Position numbers and translations under genes: made by a program
DNA from: Melanocharis versteri
Lineage: Eukaryota; Chordata; Aves; Passeriformes; Melanocharitidae
DNA length: 64,000 nt
Assembly: GCA_013397845.1 (NCBI GenBank)
Contig: VZTG01006291.1
Location: 626,809-690,808 of the forward strand
Direction: 5' to 3'
The notes under the pieces: model-generated
Databases searched by the model: none
Seen by the model: the letters and a program-made list of their open reading frames with translations, nothing else
What the model was told of the DNA's origin: nothing
Part shown: piece after piece, positions 13,221-25,981 of the stretch
How positions within the stretch are numbered: position 1 is the stretch's first letter
How the letters are laid out: the number at the start of each line of letters is the position of its first letter

Positions 13221-16200
13221 CCCAGCTTTATGCCATTTCGTATCCCAGATCTTTGCAAGCTACTTTTCAAAACTGGATGCCATTTTAGAAGTAGATTAAC
13301 TGCCTTTGCTCAGTCTGAAAATGAGAATTCAAGCCCTGAGCTTTTGTTTTGACATTTATGTTTTTTGTCAGAAGTGTTTTTGATTATGCTGTAAGAGTAA
13401 GGTCTCTAATACAGTCTTAATTGCTTTGCTTGTTAATTTGTTAGACCTGATACAGATTTAATGATACCGTTGCAGGTGGCATTTAGCTGATCGAAAAAAC
13501 ATGACCATTTTTGTATTTAGGTGTTTCAAATGAGAGAGTGGTAAAACTGGTTTATGCTGCTCTTATTTTGCTGCTTGTAATACTCCCCATTTGTTCTTAT
13601 ATTCAGGTTGAACAAGCAGGGCGTAATAGTATGACAGTGAAGATACCTCTTCTAGAATTTTCTTGCAATAATGTTATTTTTTGGGTTTTTTTTCTGGACA
13701 AGGCGATAATGGCAAAATTGAAGTCTGTTGTTTCAAACTGTCCTTCATCATGATGTGAACACTTCACATGATTTGAATTCACTTTCAGGTCTGTAGGATA
13801 AAGACCTAAGCTTTTGTTCATAACACAAAGATGCAAAGAAGTTATGAAAAAGTGATTTTGAAGAAATTAGGGGGGGTGAGGAAGCAAAGTACGACTTGGC
13901 TGGTAACAGAGAGTATGGATTGTTTCAATTGCATTGTAAGAAATGCTGAGGTGGCTCCAATGGCTGGCAGCTGGAAGAGGGTGGTGTCCGTACTGGAAGA
14001 AAGATGGAGTCTTCAGGGAAGTCTGTGACTCTCTGGCCATTTCTTGAACAGATCTCAAGGACCTGTGGCAGGATGTAGCTTTGCCGAAGTAAGTTGGGAA
14101 TTGCTCCTTGTGTTGTACTTGCGAGCTACAAAAAGTCCAAAAATGAAGGAGATACTTTAAAGTGTATACTGAAAATTTAGGATGGATTAAACTTTGTGTT
14201 TTCTGGAAGGCACAGGGGAAAAACAAGATTGTGAAACTCTGGACTCTTCCTGTCTAATCTCATGGAAACTTTCTTGGACAGTGTCTCTTTGCTTTTTCCA
14301 GCTTGTCTCCCACAAGGACAGTATCTCCAGATGACAGTAACAATCCAGTACTTGAATAAACATATATGTGTGGTAATTCTGTACACTGGGTGTATACATG
14401 CTCAGGTGCTTGCTGTCCTGTGTATGTGCAGGGTAAATGGTCAGCTCTGAGGAGTCTGGCGCCCTGTGTACTCTGTTCATCAAGCTGATGTACGAGTGTG
14501 TAGAAAAGCTAAATGGCTGGAAAGCAGCTGCCTTGCTTAAAAAAGCCACTTAGAGAGACATTTACTGAGGAGGTAACATCTTAAAAAATATTTAGTGCCA
14601 CTCGAAAAAGAAACTTTATGAAATATTTAAGAAACGGCTTCTTTGAGGGGAAAATCCAGTGGTTTTTCTACAGTAATGTTCCTATCTTTTAATGTTGCAA
14701 TCACTCAACTGATAGGAAGAACATCTCTTCATTATTTAATACTTAGATCCACTTACCACCTATAAATGCAGTTTGTACTGAAATATATAAATTGTTTAAA
14801 AGTGTTGGATATCAGAAGAGAACTGGCTTCCTTACACCGTCTTAAGTGTTAGAATACTAGTTGAATATGTTCAAATTGCTAGGCAGGCAGGGATCATGGG
14901 CCTTTCTGGCACTTGAACACAGCACTCCTGACTCTGTTCATGTAACCAAAAAGTGGGTTTTTTGCAAAGATTCCTGCTTATGTAGTGCATATTCTGCCTG
15001 CTTAAGCTGTATTAAATGCCAATTTTCACTGTTAAATTTAATTTTTTAATGAATTCAGTGGCTTTTCTGTTTCCTTTAATGTTGCCAGCATGTAAATGAA
15101 ATTAATCTCCTCGTAAATTCATACATGCACTCAATCCTCTAACATGCAAGCTTTTGTTATTAGTCTTGCAAACATTTCTTATCATCAGACTTGTTAAGTC
15201 TTATGTTTTGAGACCAAGACATGTAACAGCCATTCTCATCTCATCCTTCCTGAAGCAAAGTGTCTGTTTCACTCATTTTCAGTGTTTGTAACAACATATT
15301 ACAAGTTGTCAGTAAGTGACAGCTTTTAAAATATGGTCCTGTCTTGCTTTTCCACTAATAAAATGCACCGTAAATGAGATTTCTTGTATGGTCTGCTCTA
15401 ACTGGGCAGTGGTGAGTGAGTCACATGCTTATTTGGATGTTAGTGTTTAATATATATTTATGTATATATCTGCCTTTGGATACTTTAGGTGTATCTGACC
15501 CCATTGAATAGACCAAATATTGCTCCAGTTTCTAACCATGTGGCCTTTCCTGATCCATGCCAGTGCGGGGGAGTTGGAAGAGAGATCCTATTGCCTCCTC
15601 TGTCAGTAGTTGGTGAACGCTTAAGTCAGGTATGCGGCTGTAGGAACGAACCTGCTGCCTTGGCTTAGCAATGTTACCCTGTGTTATCTGAGCATGCTTT
15701 TAGCCTGAGAAGTGATGTGCAAATCGATCCAGCTTTACTTCCTTTCCTCCTCAGCCACAGTTGTGAGAATGGCCTTGCACTGCCTCCAAGTTCAGGGCCA
15801 ACACAAGGACAGCTGATGTGTGTAACCATCTGGGGAGCTGGGGCTGCCCATCTGAGCTGTAGGATCTGCCCTGGTGTGGCTTAAAAGATGTAGAATTATT
15901 TTTGCCGGTGCCTGCATTTATAATTTATTTCAGAGAGAGGCTATAGTTTGGAAGTGAATCACCTTTCCCCCTTTAGCACATCTTGGTGTGGTTTGTGTGG
16001 CAGTGCTGTCACAGGGTAGCTGGATGAAATTAAACTCCTCTCTGTGATTCTACCAAAGTGTAAGTTAAGCCACCAGAAAAGGTCCAGACCAATGGCTGCT
16101 CTTTGGATAGCTTTGGAACACGTGCTTTGGGTCTAGGAAATTGGAATTAATCTAACTTGAAGTCAAGCCCCTGATCTGCTTATGGTACATGTTTATTTAC

Positions 16201-17647
16201 AAGAACTGCATCAAGCTAGAGATTCATCCTCTTGTGCAATTTCTTTATAATGTAGATGTGGCCGTATGTCTACATATAATATAGGCTGAGCTATTTCCAG
16301 AATCAGCATTTTACTCTATAAGATGAAAGTGCAATTAGATATTATGCTTATAATAGTTACACTGTTTCCTTTGCAGTGTATCAGGTTATAAAGCAAGACA
16401 AAAATGAAACATCTAACATTTTTTATGTGCTTTTGCACAGATGCACACAAAGCACACAAAATTTCTTCCCTATGTTGTTGGCAGTGTCTGTTCAAGCAAG
16501 TAAGGAGACACAAGAGAAGCAGGACTGTAGAGCAAGAGCAGCAAACCCCCAGTGTGTGTGCAATGATGGGCCTGAGGGTATTTCCTTCCTGCTGGCGCTG
16601 ATCTGCTCCAGCGGCTGAGAGGCCAGCAGCAGGTGTAGTGTGCTAGGCGAATCCTGGAGTACATCTTCCAGTTTCACTTGTGTGCTCCAGGACCTCTCCA
16701 TGGTGTGAATCAACACGTGGTAAATGAGAACAGTTGGGATGTCCTGAGGCACCCGCTGTGGAAAATAAAGCACTAATGCAGATACATCTGCTCGTGTGCT
16801 CACTTCTGCCAGACTGTGTTTACTAGAAGCAGGTTTTTTCTTTCAGGTGAGAGATGAAAGTATAGGACAGGTGATGGTATGAAAGCCTGTAATGTTTTTA
16901 TTAATTTATATTTGCAGTTGAGTTTGCTTTTTCTCCAGTAGAATATTCATGTGCCCTTTGAAATTAATTGGTCTGCTCGTCATTAAAACCAGTGGGGATC
17001 TCATGTAAGTAAACACTCAAGAATTAAGCTTGCAAGAAAAGTTCAAGCTCTTCTAAGCATTTGAGAGCAGAATCAGTGCTATGTCTGTCTGTCTGTGTTC
17101 CTCTTGGATTTTGTCTTTCTGCCTTCATTTAGAGATACTTGCATAAGTAGGAAGAACTACACCTTCACTATCCATCCCTGCAGTCTCCAGATCTTCTCTC
17201 AGTGATTGCATCTTTAAGTAGTTTATCCTTTCCACTTCACTTTATTGAGCTAAGTTCACAAAACAAACCTTGTGATTATCACACTGCATATGTTTAATTC
17301 CTAATCTCTTTCCATTTATGATTGTATAAACCAGGTCAGAAAAACAAGGCACAATCTTTGGAAATGTTATTTTAAGATAGTTAAACCCTTAATGCTTTTT
17401 CATCTGACACTAGGCAGAATTCATTGTAGAAGTTCAGTAATTAAGTCAAATCACATGCTGTGCTTCAGGGCCAGGGGAGGAGCTTGGCACCAACAGAGCA
17501 GAGCTGCCCTCTTGCACTTCCTTAGCAGTTGTTCCCACATCAGTGCGTCAAAGTAACTGTGCCTCTGTCCAGCCTTCTCTAATCACCTCCCTGATCCCAG
17601 GCATCTGCAACAGCATGGGGAAAAAAACAGACTTAGCTTAAGAATTT

Positions 17648-17665
17648 AAAAATAAATAAATAAAT
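17648..17665. repeat. Short AAAT microsatellite
   Basis: Four copies of AAAT in a row (AAAAATAAATAAATAAAT). Confidence 0.8.
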
Positions 17666-19030
17666 CCAAGGTGCTTCTGCTCTGTCTCTGGGACAGGAGC
17701 TCTGGCAGACATCATGTGATATCTGAAAGGTTTGACTGCTCTTGCTCTGTCTTGTGCAGATGGGGCAAGGCCAGGGTTTCTCCTGGCTGCAGAGCTCCTT
17801 GTGTGGTCGGAGGAGTGTTACTGCTCCTGATCCTATGTTCTGGTTTCAGAGAGTCTCCTCCTCGCTTTGCCACCCTGAGCAGCAACGGTGTTTCGTCAAA
17901 GCTGATGACAAAATGCCTGTTGACTTTAATGCTCGGGCTCCTTCCTCTTCATGTTGACTGTTTGTGTGAGACTTTTTTCCCCGGTTATGTAAAATATGTG
18001 CAAATGTTTGCTTTAGATGATGAAATGTGTACAACATGAACTTCTGGGACATTACTGCTCACTATTGCTGCAGCAAAATGCTGAGATATGTATAAAAGGC
18101 TGCAGTAATTGTTAGAATATTGATGATTTCATGCATTAAGAGACTTGTATTTGTGAAATTAAGGAAGATAATGTATCTGTAGACTCCTGACTTTTTCAAA
18201 GAAAACCAGTAAGTGGCCAAGCGTAGTTTATATATAAAAGTATTCCACAGAGTTTAAAAGATAGCATTTTCCTATGGAATGAGGTACAGGTCACTTGTAT
18301 CTATTTTGAATTACAAGATAGCAAGGTTGGTAGGGAGGCATTTTCCTGTTGTTACTGATGTATAACCTGGGCTGGCAGCTCCCCTTAACAACTGGACATA
18401 ACAGCCCTAAATGGGGTGACTGTTACCTGCCTGTGCTGTCTCCTTCTGTTCAGCTGGCATTTTGCCCACCTAGAAATTGCTCAATAAAAATTGAGTAAAA
18501 TATATGAGCCTGGAGTGATATTTATAAAATCCCTCCACAAGTACCTTCCTTATTTTACCTCCAACATTTCCTGTTGTTCATTGGCTCACTAATATTATCT
18601 GTGTAGTTAAAGTTAGGGGGAAAAAATAACAGGCTTTTCTCAGTTATAATGAGGCTGATCAACCTAATTTTCAAATAGATGTATAAGGTGAAAGAATAAT
18701 ACACAAATTCTTAAATGAACTTGAAATTTAATAGTGGCATAGCTAGAAACAGTCATTTATGAACCAATAATATTAAGATGGGTGGGGAAATGTTGAGTTA
18801 TGAGAATAAACAAGACCTGAAATTACAGCTCCAGTGGCATTCTTTTAAAAGAAAAATCAAACCCAAACAACTCTTAATTTCTTTTGGCTTTAGTAAATAT
18901 TGTGTGGGTTGTAAATGCACACTTCTAGTGAAAAGCCATATTGCTGTATATTTCAGAATATTTTGGTAAAAGTGTCACCACTATAACTATTTGCTGCCAC
19001 TTGGTGTAGGTGTTCTGAAAACCTGGGGTT

Positions 19031-19092
19031 TGGTGGCTTTTGCTGTTGTTTGGTTGGTTTTTTGTTTGGTTATTTTGTTTGTTTTTTTTTTC
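19031..19092 (+). repeat. G/T-rich low-complexity tract
   Basis: The + strand is almost only G and T (TTTGGTTGGTTTTTTGTTTG and similar). The same composition recurs at 30861-30963, 38706-38780, 46660-46720 and 56878-56932, and on the other strand at 34421-34456. Confidence 0.75.
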
Positions 19093-19883
19093 CATTTTCT
19101 GTTTCTAGCTTTAGATTTTGATGGAGAAAGACTCGTGACTGGGCTCACTTTTTCCAGGTACATCTGAGGAAGACAGGTTGGCTCTGACTCAAAGCGAGCA
19201 TAAGGACAAGAGCAGTTCAGCACAGCTGGGTGCAGGAGTGGGAAGCCAAAGCCTGGAAACAGCCCTTGGCCATGTCCTGGCAGGCAGGCGCATGAATCTG
19301 ATGACTCCCAGGCAGGGTGGGAGGGTGCTGCAGCATCTTTGTTGTATGACATTGGAGAAACCTTGAGCTGATCTCATTTTCTTTGCCAAAAAGTGGTTTA
19401 TTCAAAGCACTTTTGTATTGCAGCTTCTTGCGATTCCGATAGAAAAGTCCTGTAATTGAAATGAAGCTACTTCGGTCTGTATCCTGAATACATCTGTTTG
19501 ATACTGTTCGAAAAAAAAATGGGGGGAGGGGGAAGAAGTGTTAGAGGAGATAATTAGAGAAAAACTAATTAAGGCATTGCTTTGTATTTTTTATGATCTC
19601 ACTTTGGAAAAAATGTATATTAAATACTTTTCACTACTGCCCTCTTCTCTCCTGCTCTCCTCTATTTCATTTCAAGGATGCAAGTGTTTTGTGAGAGAAG
19701 ATTTTAAAATATTTTTTTCAATGCTTTGAGATAATTCTAAATATTCATCTTTTCTACCAGTTGACTGGACTCTAATCTTCTTGAATGCAAATTCTGATTA
19801 GGGTATTCAGATGTATGAAAGGCCCAAGATGTATTTAAGCAACAGACTCCAGCTTAATTTTATTTGCCTCTCAACCTCTTATA

Positions 19884-19941
19884 AATTTCCAGTATCTGTT
19901 AAATACTGGGAATTTCTTTGAGAGAACAGAAATTCCCAGTA
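19884..19941. repeat. Perfect 14-bp inverted repeat with a third related arm
   Basis: TACTGGGAATTTCT at 19904-19917 is the exact reverse complement of AGAAATTCCCAGTA at 19928-19941, with a 10-base spacer. A third copy, AAATTTCCAGTATCTG (from 19884), is a direct near-copy of the right arm (AAATTCCCAGTACCTG). Its CCAGTAT (19889-19895) also pairs perfectly with ATACTGG at 19903-19909. Two competing hairpins are therefore possible. It is not accompanied by any recognised element. Confidence 0.85.
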
Positions 19942-20369
19942 CCTGATCAGCATTTCTGGATACATCTCTGCAGCCTGTTGCCTGGGGTTTAAGCAGCCAA
20001 ATGCTTGGCAAAGGAGACAGATTCCTCTTGCCTCTGTCCAGTACTTCTTCATACTTGTGTCTTTTTGGTCTCATGGAAAAGCAACAGAGTACATACCCAG
20101 GGAGTTCAGTGTGCAAAGCAAATGGGGAGAAATTTGCCATTTTCCATGATGATTTAAAAGCTGCAAAGCTGTGATAAAGTCATTATTACTGTTCTTTGCA
20201 TGTAGTGTTCGTTGGCAGGGAAAATGTTCTTGTTCCCTACAGATTGCTCCCAAACTCCTGACACACCTTCAGCCCAGATGCTCGTATCTGTAGTCCCACG
20301 GGAACGCAGGTCTCCATTTTTTAGCGGTAACAGAATTAAAAGGAATAATAGTAAAGAACTGAAACAACA

Positions 20370-20405
20370 CCCGCCCCCCAAATCCCCCAAACAGCCCAAC
20401 CCCCC
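20370..20405 (-). repeat. C-rich tract, G-quadruplex motif on the - strand
   Basis: The + strand has C runs of 3, 6, 5, 3 and 6 bases at 20370, 20374, 20384, 20395 and 20400. Read on the - strand, four of them give G-tracts of 6, 3, 5 and 6 with loops of 2, 6 and 4 bases, which meets the usual quadruplex pattern. Confidence 0.7.
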
Positions 20406-23400
20406 TGAATTCAACAGGATGTTTAGATAGGAAACGTAGTGAGAAGCACAAGAGCTCATCAGCTCCTTCATTCTTGTCTTGTTGGGCTGGAGAAGTTGAG
20501 AATTTGCCCTTTTCCCTGTGAGTGGAATGGGAGTGGATTCTCATCTCAGAGTGAGCCCTGCTCTACCCTGTTGTGGGAAATTTCTTTTGCTTTGACCAGT
20601 TCTGCTCTTTGCAAGTTGCTCGGATGGCCTTGGGTTTTTGCTTGGTTTTGGATTACCTTCTGTTTTATTTAATCAGTTTATGCTTTTAATTCAAAATTGA
20701 CCCATAGAGTTTAGGGTGTGTAGCATTTGTATAAGGTAGTTTAAAATTACAGCGCTTTCTTTTCTTCCCTCCCTCCAGATCCCTCAGTAATTATAAGAAG
20801 GATAGATTATTTTATCTACAGCTTTTCCAGGCACAGTAATTTAGTCAAGAAGGTCACCTCTTTGCTCCTATTCAAAAATTTGGTTTTGCAACTTTTAACA
20901 TTGTATATTCCTGTGGGTATTAACCTAGTAAGAGAAATATAGAGAAAATTGCAATGATTTTGTGGAGGTCTGCTAAGGATGGAAGAGTTTAATTGTTAAC
21001 TGTTGTTAAGATAATAGCTGTTTTACATTGATATACCTTGTTGACAATTTACAAATAAATCAGCCTGGAAGTAAGATAACCTTAGAAGCCTTCATAGCAG
21101 GTTGAAAGTAAATATTCCTAGAAATGCACTGTGCAAGCACAGTTCCACTTATCCCTGACACAGAACTTTAAAACAGATGCTGATGTTTTACATTCCTATC
21201 TTTTATTAATAAATAATGAACACATAGACACAGTGCACCTCATACAAAGATTTTTTTGTGGGCTGTAGAGAATCACTGACAATTCTCCCTGGATTACACA
21301 CATAGACTTTTTATCTGACTTTTTATTTTTCATGTCTATCTGAATGCAGTTTCTTTGGAGCACAGTTGGAATGAATTCTGCACTGGATGACAGACATTTT
21401 CAGTTCAGAAGACAGGTATTAGTCAACTTTGGGCAAATAAAGCAAGTACAGAATTTTGCTGTTGGGTGGAGGATGGCATAGTTCTCTCGCTCTAGTTTAT
21501 GCACACTTCCTTTGAATTTGCTGCCAAGCTTAGAAACATGTTTGGATGTAGCACAGATCTCACTCTTCACTGGAATGTGAAAGGATAGATTTGGGCAGTA
21601 GACTTTGTATTGAATCACACACAGCCTGTCTGTGTCAGCGTTAAACTACAGCTGCTGTTTTCTGTCCTGCCAGCAGCACAAATCCAGCATAAAATCCATT
21701 TCACCTATGTCTCCATATCTAAGCTAGCCCAGGCTTGAGGTCCAGCAGTGATTTGGTAGGATGCAAGTTTGGCATTCATAAACATGGATGAATGCATCTT
21801 GGGCATCCATTTTGGATGACTGACATCTTTGGTGCCATCCTTGGTTTAAGAGTGCACATGGGAATAAAGTAGAGGGTTGATTTCTGAGAAGCAGAGGAGG
21901 AGGGCTGGAAATACAAGCTTTGTCCTTAAAAGGCTCTGGCCCTCATGTACTGTAGCTCATCTTCATCTCTGCTGTGGCCAGCTATCCACTGTGATGAAAT
22001 CATAAAATAGGTGGTTTTTTTCTGGGAGCCAGGAAAGGATTTTGTGTTAGAGATCCAAATTACATGATTTTATGTTTGTATCTCACATGCTTTCAATTTT
22101 AATAATTTTTGGAGGCTATATCAGTGAGCTCTTAAGAAGGCTTTGAGTATTGTCAGACTGTTGGATTAGAGGCAAGTGCAATGGGAAATAATCAGTATGA
22201 GCTACTGAGGTAAGATGGGGTGAGTGAGAATGGATTGGGGGAGTTGACTGTGTTAACTGTCATCACCAAGTTGGGGAATTACAAGAAAGCATAAAACCAT
22301 TTGTGTATTTTTTCAATCATTGTTATTGTTCCACTGGAATAGAAAAGGGACAATGTATTCTTTAGGGCTGTTGTAAAGGGGAATGAAAAAGACTACAGCA
22401 GGTATTTTTACAGAGAACAGTGTGGAGATGCCAGGAAACAGCCGGCTGGGACCTGGCTGAGGATTAAGTAGAATTACAGCACCTCAAGGGAGACGGGAGG
22501 TAAAGGTTTGGTCATAGTGTTATGCAGAGGGACACTTTCCCAGGAGAGGGAACTGCACCTGGGAACAGCCCTGACAGCTTAGCTGGCTGATACTAGTGCA
22601 GCGTACTAATGGGATCACACTTTAATTCCCAAAGAATTTAAATTCCATTGTACTTAATTTTTAGTTGCTATCAATGTCATAATTTGAAGCAGCCTAAACT
22701 GGTTATTTTATATTATAGTTCCATATATTTGATTTAGATTATTATTTAAAGTTTAATGTATCTATTTAGTCTCTCACAGTATAAACCAACATTTAAAAAA
22801 GGATGCAGTTCAAGGAGAAGCTTGTAGTTCCTAGTCAATGATGGCTCGTATATCTGTTCTTACGGCTATTAAGTACTGCTTCATCCCTCTGACTGATGAA
22901 GGCATTTTGGACTTTGCCTTAGACCTATGTTCTCTTTTCCTCTCCAGTGTTTATTTGTTCCTCTAAGCTTTCTACTTTTAATATTTTTTCTTCTGTTTTG
23001 TAAGTCAGCTTTTCCCAAATCCTGGATTTGTGGGGATGGGCAGACATGTAAAGCTGGCTGGCTGTGTATCTGGCTTGACAAACCAAAAAGGAAAAACTGC
23101 TGAACAGTTCAACTGAGAAATAAAAGAAATGTATGTTTGGGCAGTTCTTTTTCTTTTCCAGTTCAGGGGAAATCTGACATGTAACAATATTGGGTAACCA
23201 CACTATTCCCTATTGCTTTCCTTATTGCTTATGTAGTGATTTAAAGGAAAACCTCAAAGAATGAAGGAATATGAGAAAAGTATGAAGCAGGATAATTTAT
23301 TTTTCTCTGTAATGTTATGTCTGTTAAAACATCCACCACATTGGGGCAGCAGTCAGCAAGCATAGGTTGTCTGAGCTCCTGCTCCTGTCTCCAGTGTGGA

Positions 23401-25838
23401 ATATTTGGCATTCTGGAGGAGACCAGCAATTGATTTTGATTGTCTGTGTGGTTTCTTTTGAGGCACACTCATCTTCTGATCTGGATTAAGTAGCAGTTGC
23501 TAACTGCTTGGGTTGGTGTGTATGAAGAGGAAAAAAAATAAAGAAATGTGTTACCAGCTGATGCTTCTGTCAGCATCTGTCTCCAGTGTTCCCATACAAG
23601 TTGTGAGAAGCATTTTATGGATATGCACGTGGTAAATCAGCCATATCTGCTTATCTGCCAATGGGAACTCTGTGTTTTCAGTTCTCCTACTTCCCCCTCC
23701 TTTGGACTGCTAGATGTACAAGAGGTAATTTTCCCACTGTAACCTGTGGATAGAAGAGGGTTTACAGGCATTACGGGCTAGATTCATTTTTACTCCCCCA
23801 AGGTTCATTTTGAATGTAAAATCCATCTCTTGGTGACAGCTGTGAGGTTTTGTGCCGTTGACTCTTTAGAGTACATGGTAAGAACCTGGTAGATGGTTAA
23901 TGCACTGCAGGTTCCAGAGGCTCCCGCCATTGCTTTTGCCCTTCATCAAGTCCCAAACCTCACTGAGAATGGGCCAGTGTATGAGCAAGAGTGCTCATGT
24001 ATATTATTTAGGATTGGTTTTAAATGGTGTTAGCATTCTGATAGCCTGACTGATAAAGTGTTTGTTTTTTGAGATTAATCAATTACATTGATCTTTTTAG
24101 AACCTATTTTAATGAACTAAAGGAAAATTTGTTTCCAAAAATAAAAGAACCAACAACAGAAAATTCGGCTCGTCGCAGTGTAGTAGATGCCTTAATACAA
24201 GAATGGCTTCTGTAATATTATTTAAATGACTTAAAATAAATAAGTGCATAAGAAAAGCAAAAGTCTTAAGTGAAGTATTTTGCAACATGTGCTTTCTGGC
24301 TTAATCATGCCTATCCAGGCTCTTGAGCAGGCTGCTGGGATTTACATGTGAATTGAGGGAGTTCATTGTGTACCTAATGACTCTTTCAGGTTTGCGTCCT
24401 TATATTTTAAAGCAGTTGTTATCCTCTGTAGATCTATAACGTTGATTTAAACTATTGTGTGACAAATCCCATTAAGGTGATGAGTTAGTTATAATCTGTA
24501 ATAAATCCTTCTGGAAATGTCGTGATTATCCCTGATGTTTTCTCAGCCGATAGATTCTATCATGCAGTGAAAGTAAATCAGTCTGATGAGGGAGGGAAAA
24601 TGAGTAAGAATCTGAAAGTCACATGTACAGTTAAACACGTTTTGAGTGTCTAAAGAAGGAATACGAGTGTCTTTTGAATGATAACATTCCATCAAGGCTA
24701 TTAACCAGAGGGAAAGCAACTTACTCTTCTTTTTGCTGCTTTGGAAAGGCAGCACTAGATGTGCTCCTGGCTTTAGTCCCCATGCACATTGTCCTGATGT
24801 GGATGGCAGTGTATATCACTGGCCTGACATGGTCACTTACAGTCCAGGCCCCTCATGTTGAGAAGATAGACAACTGAATATCTACATATTAAAAAACCTC
24901 CTGATTTTTGTACATACACGTTGTATATGTGGCAAGGAGCCAGTAAAAAATCTGACCTAGGAGAACTGAAGCATCTGGCTACAACATTATTGAGAAAAAT
25001 GCAGTGCAAACATGGAAGAAATGTAGTAATGTAGATAAATTAATTAATCTCTGCATGTCTTGGTAAGAGGCCCAACTTATTTGTAATAAATCTTGGAGCT
25101 TTTTCAAGATAGAAGTTCTTTTGAACTGTCAGCTTGTATGTATGTCTGACAAAACCTATAATTAGATTAGCATACTGAGTAGTTTCTGGCCTTATGATAT
25201 TGAGAATGCACAGTGGTTTCACCAGACTGAGGATGGAATAATGGTTCCATTGAAGTCAATAAAATATGTATATAAATGTTAGTAGGGTTAGTATTTTATC
25301 TGGAAGTATGTAACAGAATTGGCCACTAGTAGCTTGTTCTGTGTATTAAAATTATTTTAAACATTACATTGTTGTTTAAGTGACTTGCAAATCTTGTAAT
25401 AAGTAAGGATGAGTTATCCATTCCTGTTTTATCTTCCTAAAATAATTACAGGGAGAATTTTTTTTCCAAAAAAAAACGAGTCCAGTGTCTACCTACATTG
25501 GCATCGATTATCATCCATCTGTGTGTACTTTATGTGTAGGTAAGATCTATGTAGGTGCATATGTATGTGTATGCTTTTTAAATATGTACAGGTCTTCCTG
25601 CTCAATTTTTAACCTTCAGCTCCATAGTTTAGGTTAGCTGTCCCTGAACTATTTGCACAAATATTGTATTGTTACAGGCCTGCCTGCATATCAACCTGCT
25701 TTGTTCTGCATGTGTCAAACCCTTCAAAGTTATGTTTTAGTAATGCTGCTTTGAGTGGTCCTCACTGCTTTAAAGTTAGAACTATCAGCAAACTGCAGGT
25801 ACATTCCAATGTCCAAAGTATTGATTTTTTTCTGCTAA

Positions 25839-25981
25839 ATCATAGAATCCTGGAATGGTTTGGGTTGAAAAGGATCATCTTGTTCCACTCCCTGCCATGG
25901 GTGGGTGCACCTTCTACTAGACCAGGTTGCTCAGAGCCTGGTCCAAGATGGCCTTCAACACTTCCAGGGATGGGGCATCCA
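25839..25981 (-). mobile_element. CR1 LINE 3'-end fragment
   Basis: On the + strand it starts with ATCATAGAATCCTGGAATGG, the reverse complement of the CR1 tail. It continues through CCCTGCCATGGGTGGGTGCA and GACCAGGTTGCTCAGAGCC to CCAGGGATGGGGCATCCA. About 143 bp of the 3' UTR remain, truncated 5' as usual. It matches the CR1 consensus well, so it is of moderate age. Confidence 0.92.

Larger units (their letters stand above)
7853..25838. other. Long unique non-coding stretch
   Basis: About 18 kb with no recognised gene or mobile element. It holds an AT-rich tract (8680-8812), a T15 run (13206-13220), an AAAT microsatellite (17648-17665), a G/T-rich tract (19031-19092), a hairpin (19884-19941) and a C-rich tract (20370-20405). 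A decayed reading frame on the - strand near 10945-11430 is described separately. Homeodomain-type TAAT cores are dense around 9385-9480, 9690-9715, 9970-9985 and 22620-22800, which could mark conserved non-coding elements. That cannot be tested from one sequence. Confidence 0.5.

Noticed and set aside
13206..13225. T15 plus CCCAG as a splice acceptor
   Set aside because: Homopolymer T runs are common here and the following sequence has no convincing exon or donor.
18120..18192. Possible C/D box snoRNA (TGATGA and CTGA about 65 bases apart)
   Set aside because: The C box lacks the preferred purine, there is no terminal stem, and the antisense and C'/D' elements are not evident.
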